The notes beneath the pieces were generated by a model. It worked only from the letters and a program-made list of their open reading frames with translations, did no database searches and had not been told where the DNA came from. A DNA stretch of 64,000 nucleotides from Sipunculus nudus (taxonomy: Eukaryota > Annelida > Sipuncula > Golfingiida > Sipunculidae), in assembly GCA_026874595.1 (NCBI GenBank), contig CM049314.1, forward strand, positions 4,053,318-4,117,317. The letters are read 5' to 3'. How positions within the stretch are numbered: position 1 is the stretch's first letter; every line of letters starts with the position of its first letter. This document shows, piece by piece, positions 62,791 to 64,000 of the stretch. A program made the position numbers and the translations under genes.

Positions 62791-63518
62791 TCATGTTTTA
62801 CCCTCTGTTCGTAGGTCATGGTTTTTAACCTTTTTTTAAATATATGAACGGATTATGCGATATTTTGTTAACTGTTCGATCAAAGCCAAAGGAAACATTA
62901 ATTGATTTTAGGAAATCTAAATTATCATAAAATGCTTTTAATCAAACGGGTGTATGGCATTATGACACACGTATATATGTTTGTCCTGTCAAGGGGACAG
63001 AGCCATTCTTTGGTATAGGGGCCGGCTTTGTTAGATGAGTCTCCGGCCTCTTCACCAAGATTTCCTGTGTAGTTGTGTAGTTTTATTAGCAATTTTTCTG
63101 GGTCTTTGACAACCTTTATGGTTATATATAAAGTCAAATTGTTCCGCCTGGTTTTGCACAGTTTTCGTTTTACCTATTCACTCCAGAAAATTACTATTTT
63201 TCCGGAGATATATTTGCTTACTTTGCCGGTGCAGCTATGAGTACATATTTTCATTAATAGACCATCGTACCGAATACGAGATCAGGGTTTTAGAAAATAT
63301 GATAATATACTGCAACAGTTAAATTTCCTCGATATAAGTTGTATTTTAAATACAGGTTAAATGTTATATTAGAAAACAGCTTTATTCTATCGACGCCTCA
63401 GTTGTTATAAAAACAGTCTATACATCAAAATCACAAGCTTCAATGACAATAAATAATATGACGAATTTTTAACACGGTGACTTCCTTATTCAAATGACAA
63501 ATCTTCAAATAAAACCAG

Positions 63519-63520
<2 letters not shown>
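62791..63520. other. Intergenic DNA, nothing recognised
   Basis: No supported gene. Confidence 0.5.

Positions 63521-63575
<55 letters not shown>
63521..63575. repeat. (AT)27 microsatellite
   Basis: Uninterrupted AT dinucleotides. Confidence 0.97.
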
Positions 63576-63577
<2 letters not shown>

Positions 63578-63794
63578 GCTATAGTGATACAAAAGATGCA
63601 CTTAAATTCTCAGGTAAAACATAACAGTCATGACATGATGAACTTAAGAAAGTTCTTTTTAAATTATGAGAAACAAGAGAGAGTCCATTAAGATGTCAAG
63701 GCAGTACTTGAGGAATCTAAAATGAAAAAGGCAAGATAGACAGCAAAGCTTTAAAGATTTCTGTAAAATCCTTGCTAGTTAAGTGTTGGGGAGA

Positions 63795-63890
63795 AGTGAG
63801 TGTTGCAAACTAGGCCAGTCCTGTCTACACAGCCTTTCACGGTTAGTTTCCATCCCCGGGAGGCATGGGTTCATTCCCGTTCTCGCGCGC
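63795..63890 (+). repeat. Possible tRNA-derived SINE head
   Basis: CATGGGTTCATTCCCG is a B-box-like motif preceded at about the right distance by CACGGTTAGTTTCC. The pairing of other tRNA arms is poor. A GCGCGCGTGTGTATGTGTGTG run follows. Confidence 0.4.
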
Positions 63891-64000
63891 GTGTGTATGT
63901 GTGTGTTTGTTCACGAGATGATTCGCGCAATCCCATGAAATTTCAGCTTACCTCGAGAAGGGGCCAATGAAGATTAGATCAGATTTTAGTAAGGGTCCGG

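Overview
This is a stretch of animal (metazoan) nuclear DNA, most likely from a mollusc and probably a bivalve. The evidence is split genes with GT-AG introns, AT-rich non-coding DNA, thirteen long (TA)n runs, tRNA-derived SINE-like pieces, LINE and Gypsy fragments, small TIR DNA transposons, and interspersed repeats whose edges (a GTCCGTCGTCCGTC run at one end, ACCCATGGGTCACTTGTTT at the other) I know as common in bivalve genomes. The phylum is an inference; no species can be named. Genes: three protein-coding genes are well supported, all on the minus strand. (1) 3289-8244: a five-exon gene for a 429-residue SLC16/MCT-like major-facilitator transporter. All four coding introns are phase 1 and the spliced frame is intact. 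(2) 27661-28830 and (3) 37561-38778: two paralogous single-coding-exon genes for type I leucine-rich-repeat membrane proteins (389 and 405 residues). They share a juxtamembrane/TM block and a cytoplasmic HTVSFMLG motif, and each has a likely splice acceptor just before its ATG. Mobile DNA: a pogo/Tigger-like MITE in the transporter gene (4949-5117), a large inverted repeat (12881-14530), a MULE-like element with 9-bp target duplication (19823-21098), a decayed Gypsy-type fragment (23336-24272), two LINE fragments (44383-45860 and 55325-56240), a foldback-like TIR element carrying palindromes at exact 21-bp spacing (49226-50996), a hAT-like non-autonomous element with a perfect 8-bp target duplication (53839-54726), and several tRNA-derived SINE-like pieces. 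Tandem repeats include an 18-bp minisatellite (34138-35147), a 26-bp satellite with two higher-order periods (61584-62790), a 36-bp minisatellite (25257-25440), and several longer degenerate arrays rich in AGGTCA. The most unusual short element is a candidate type I hammerhead ribozyme at 59962-60025, with the full catalytic core and three formable helices. The rest is AT-rich DNA in which I recognise no gene. Many open frames there fall inside repeats and are not supported as genes.
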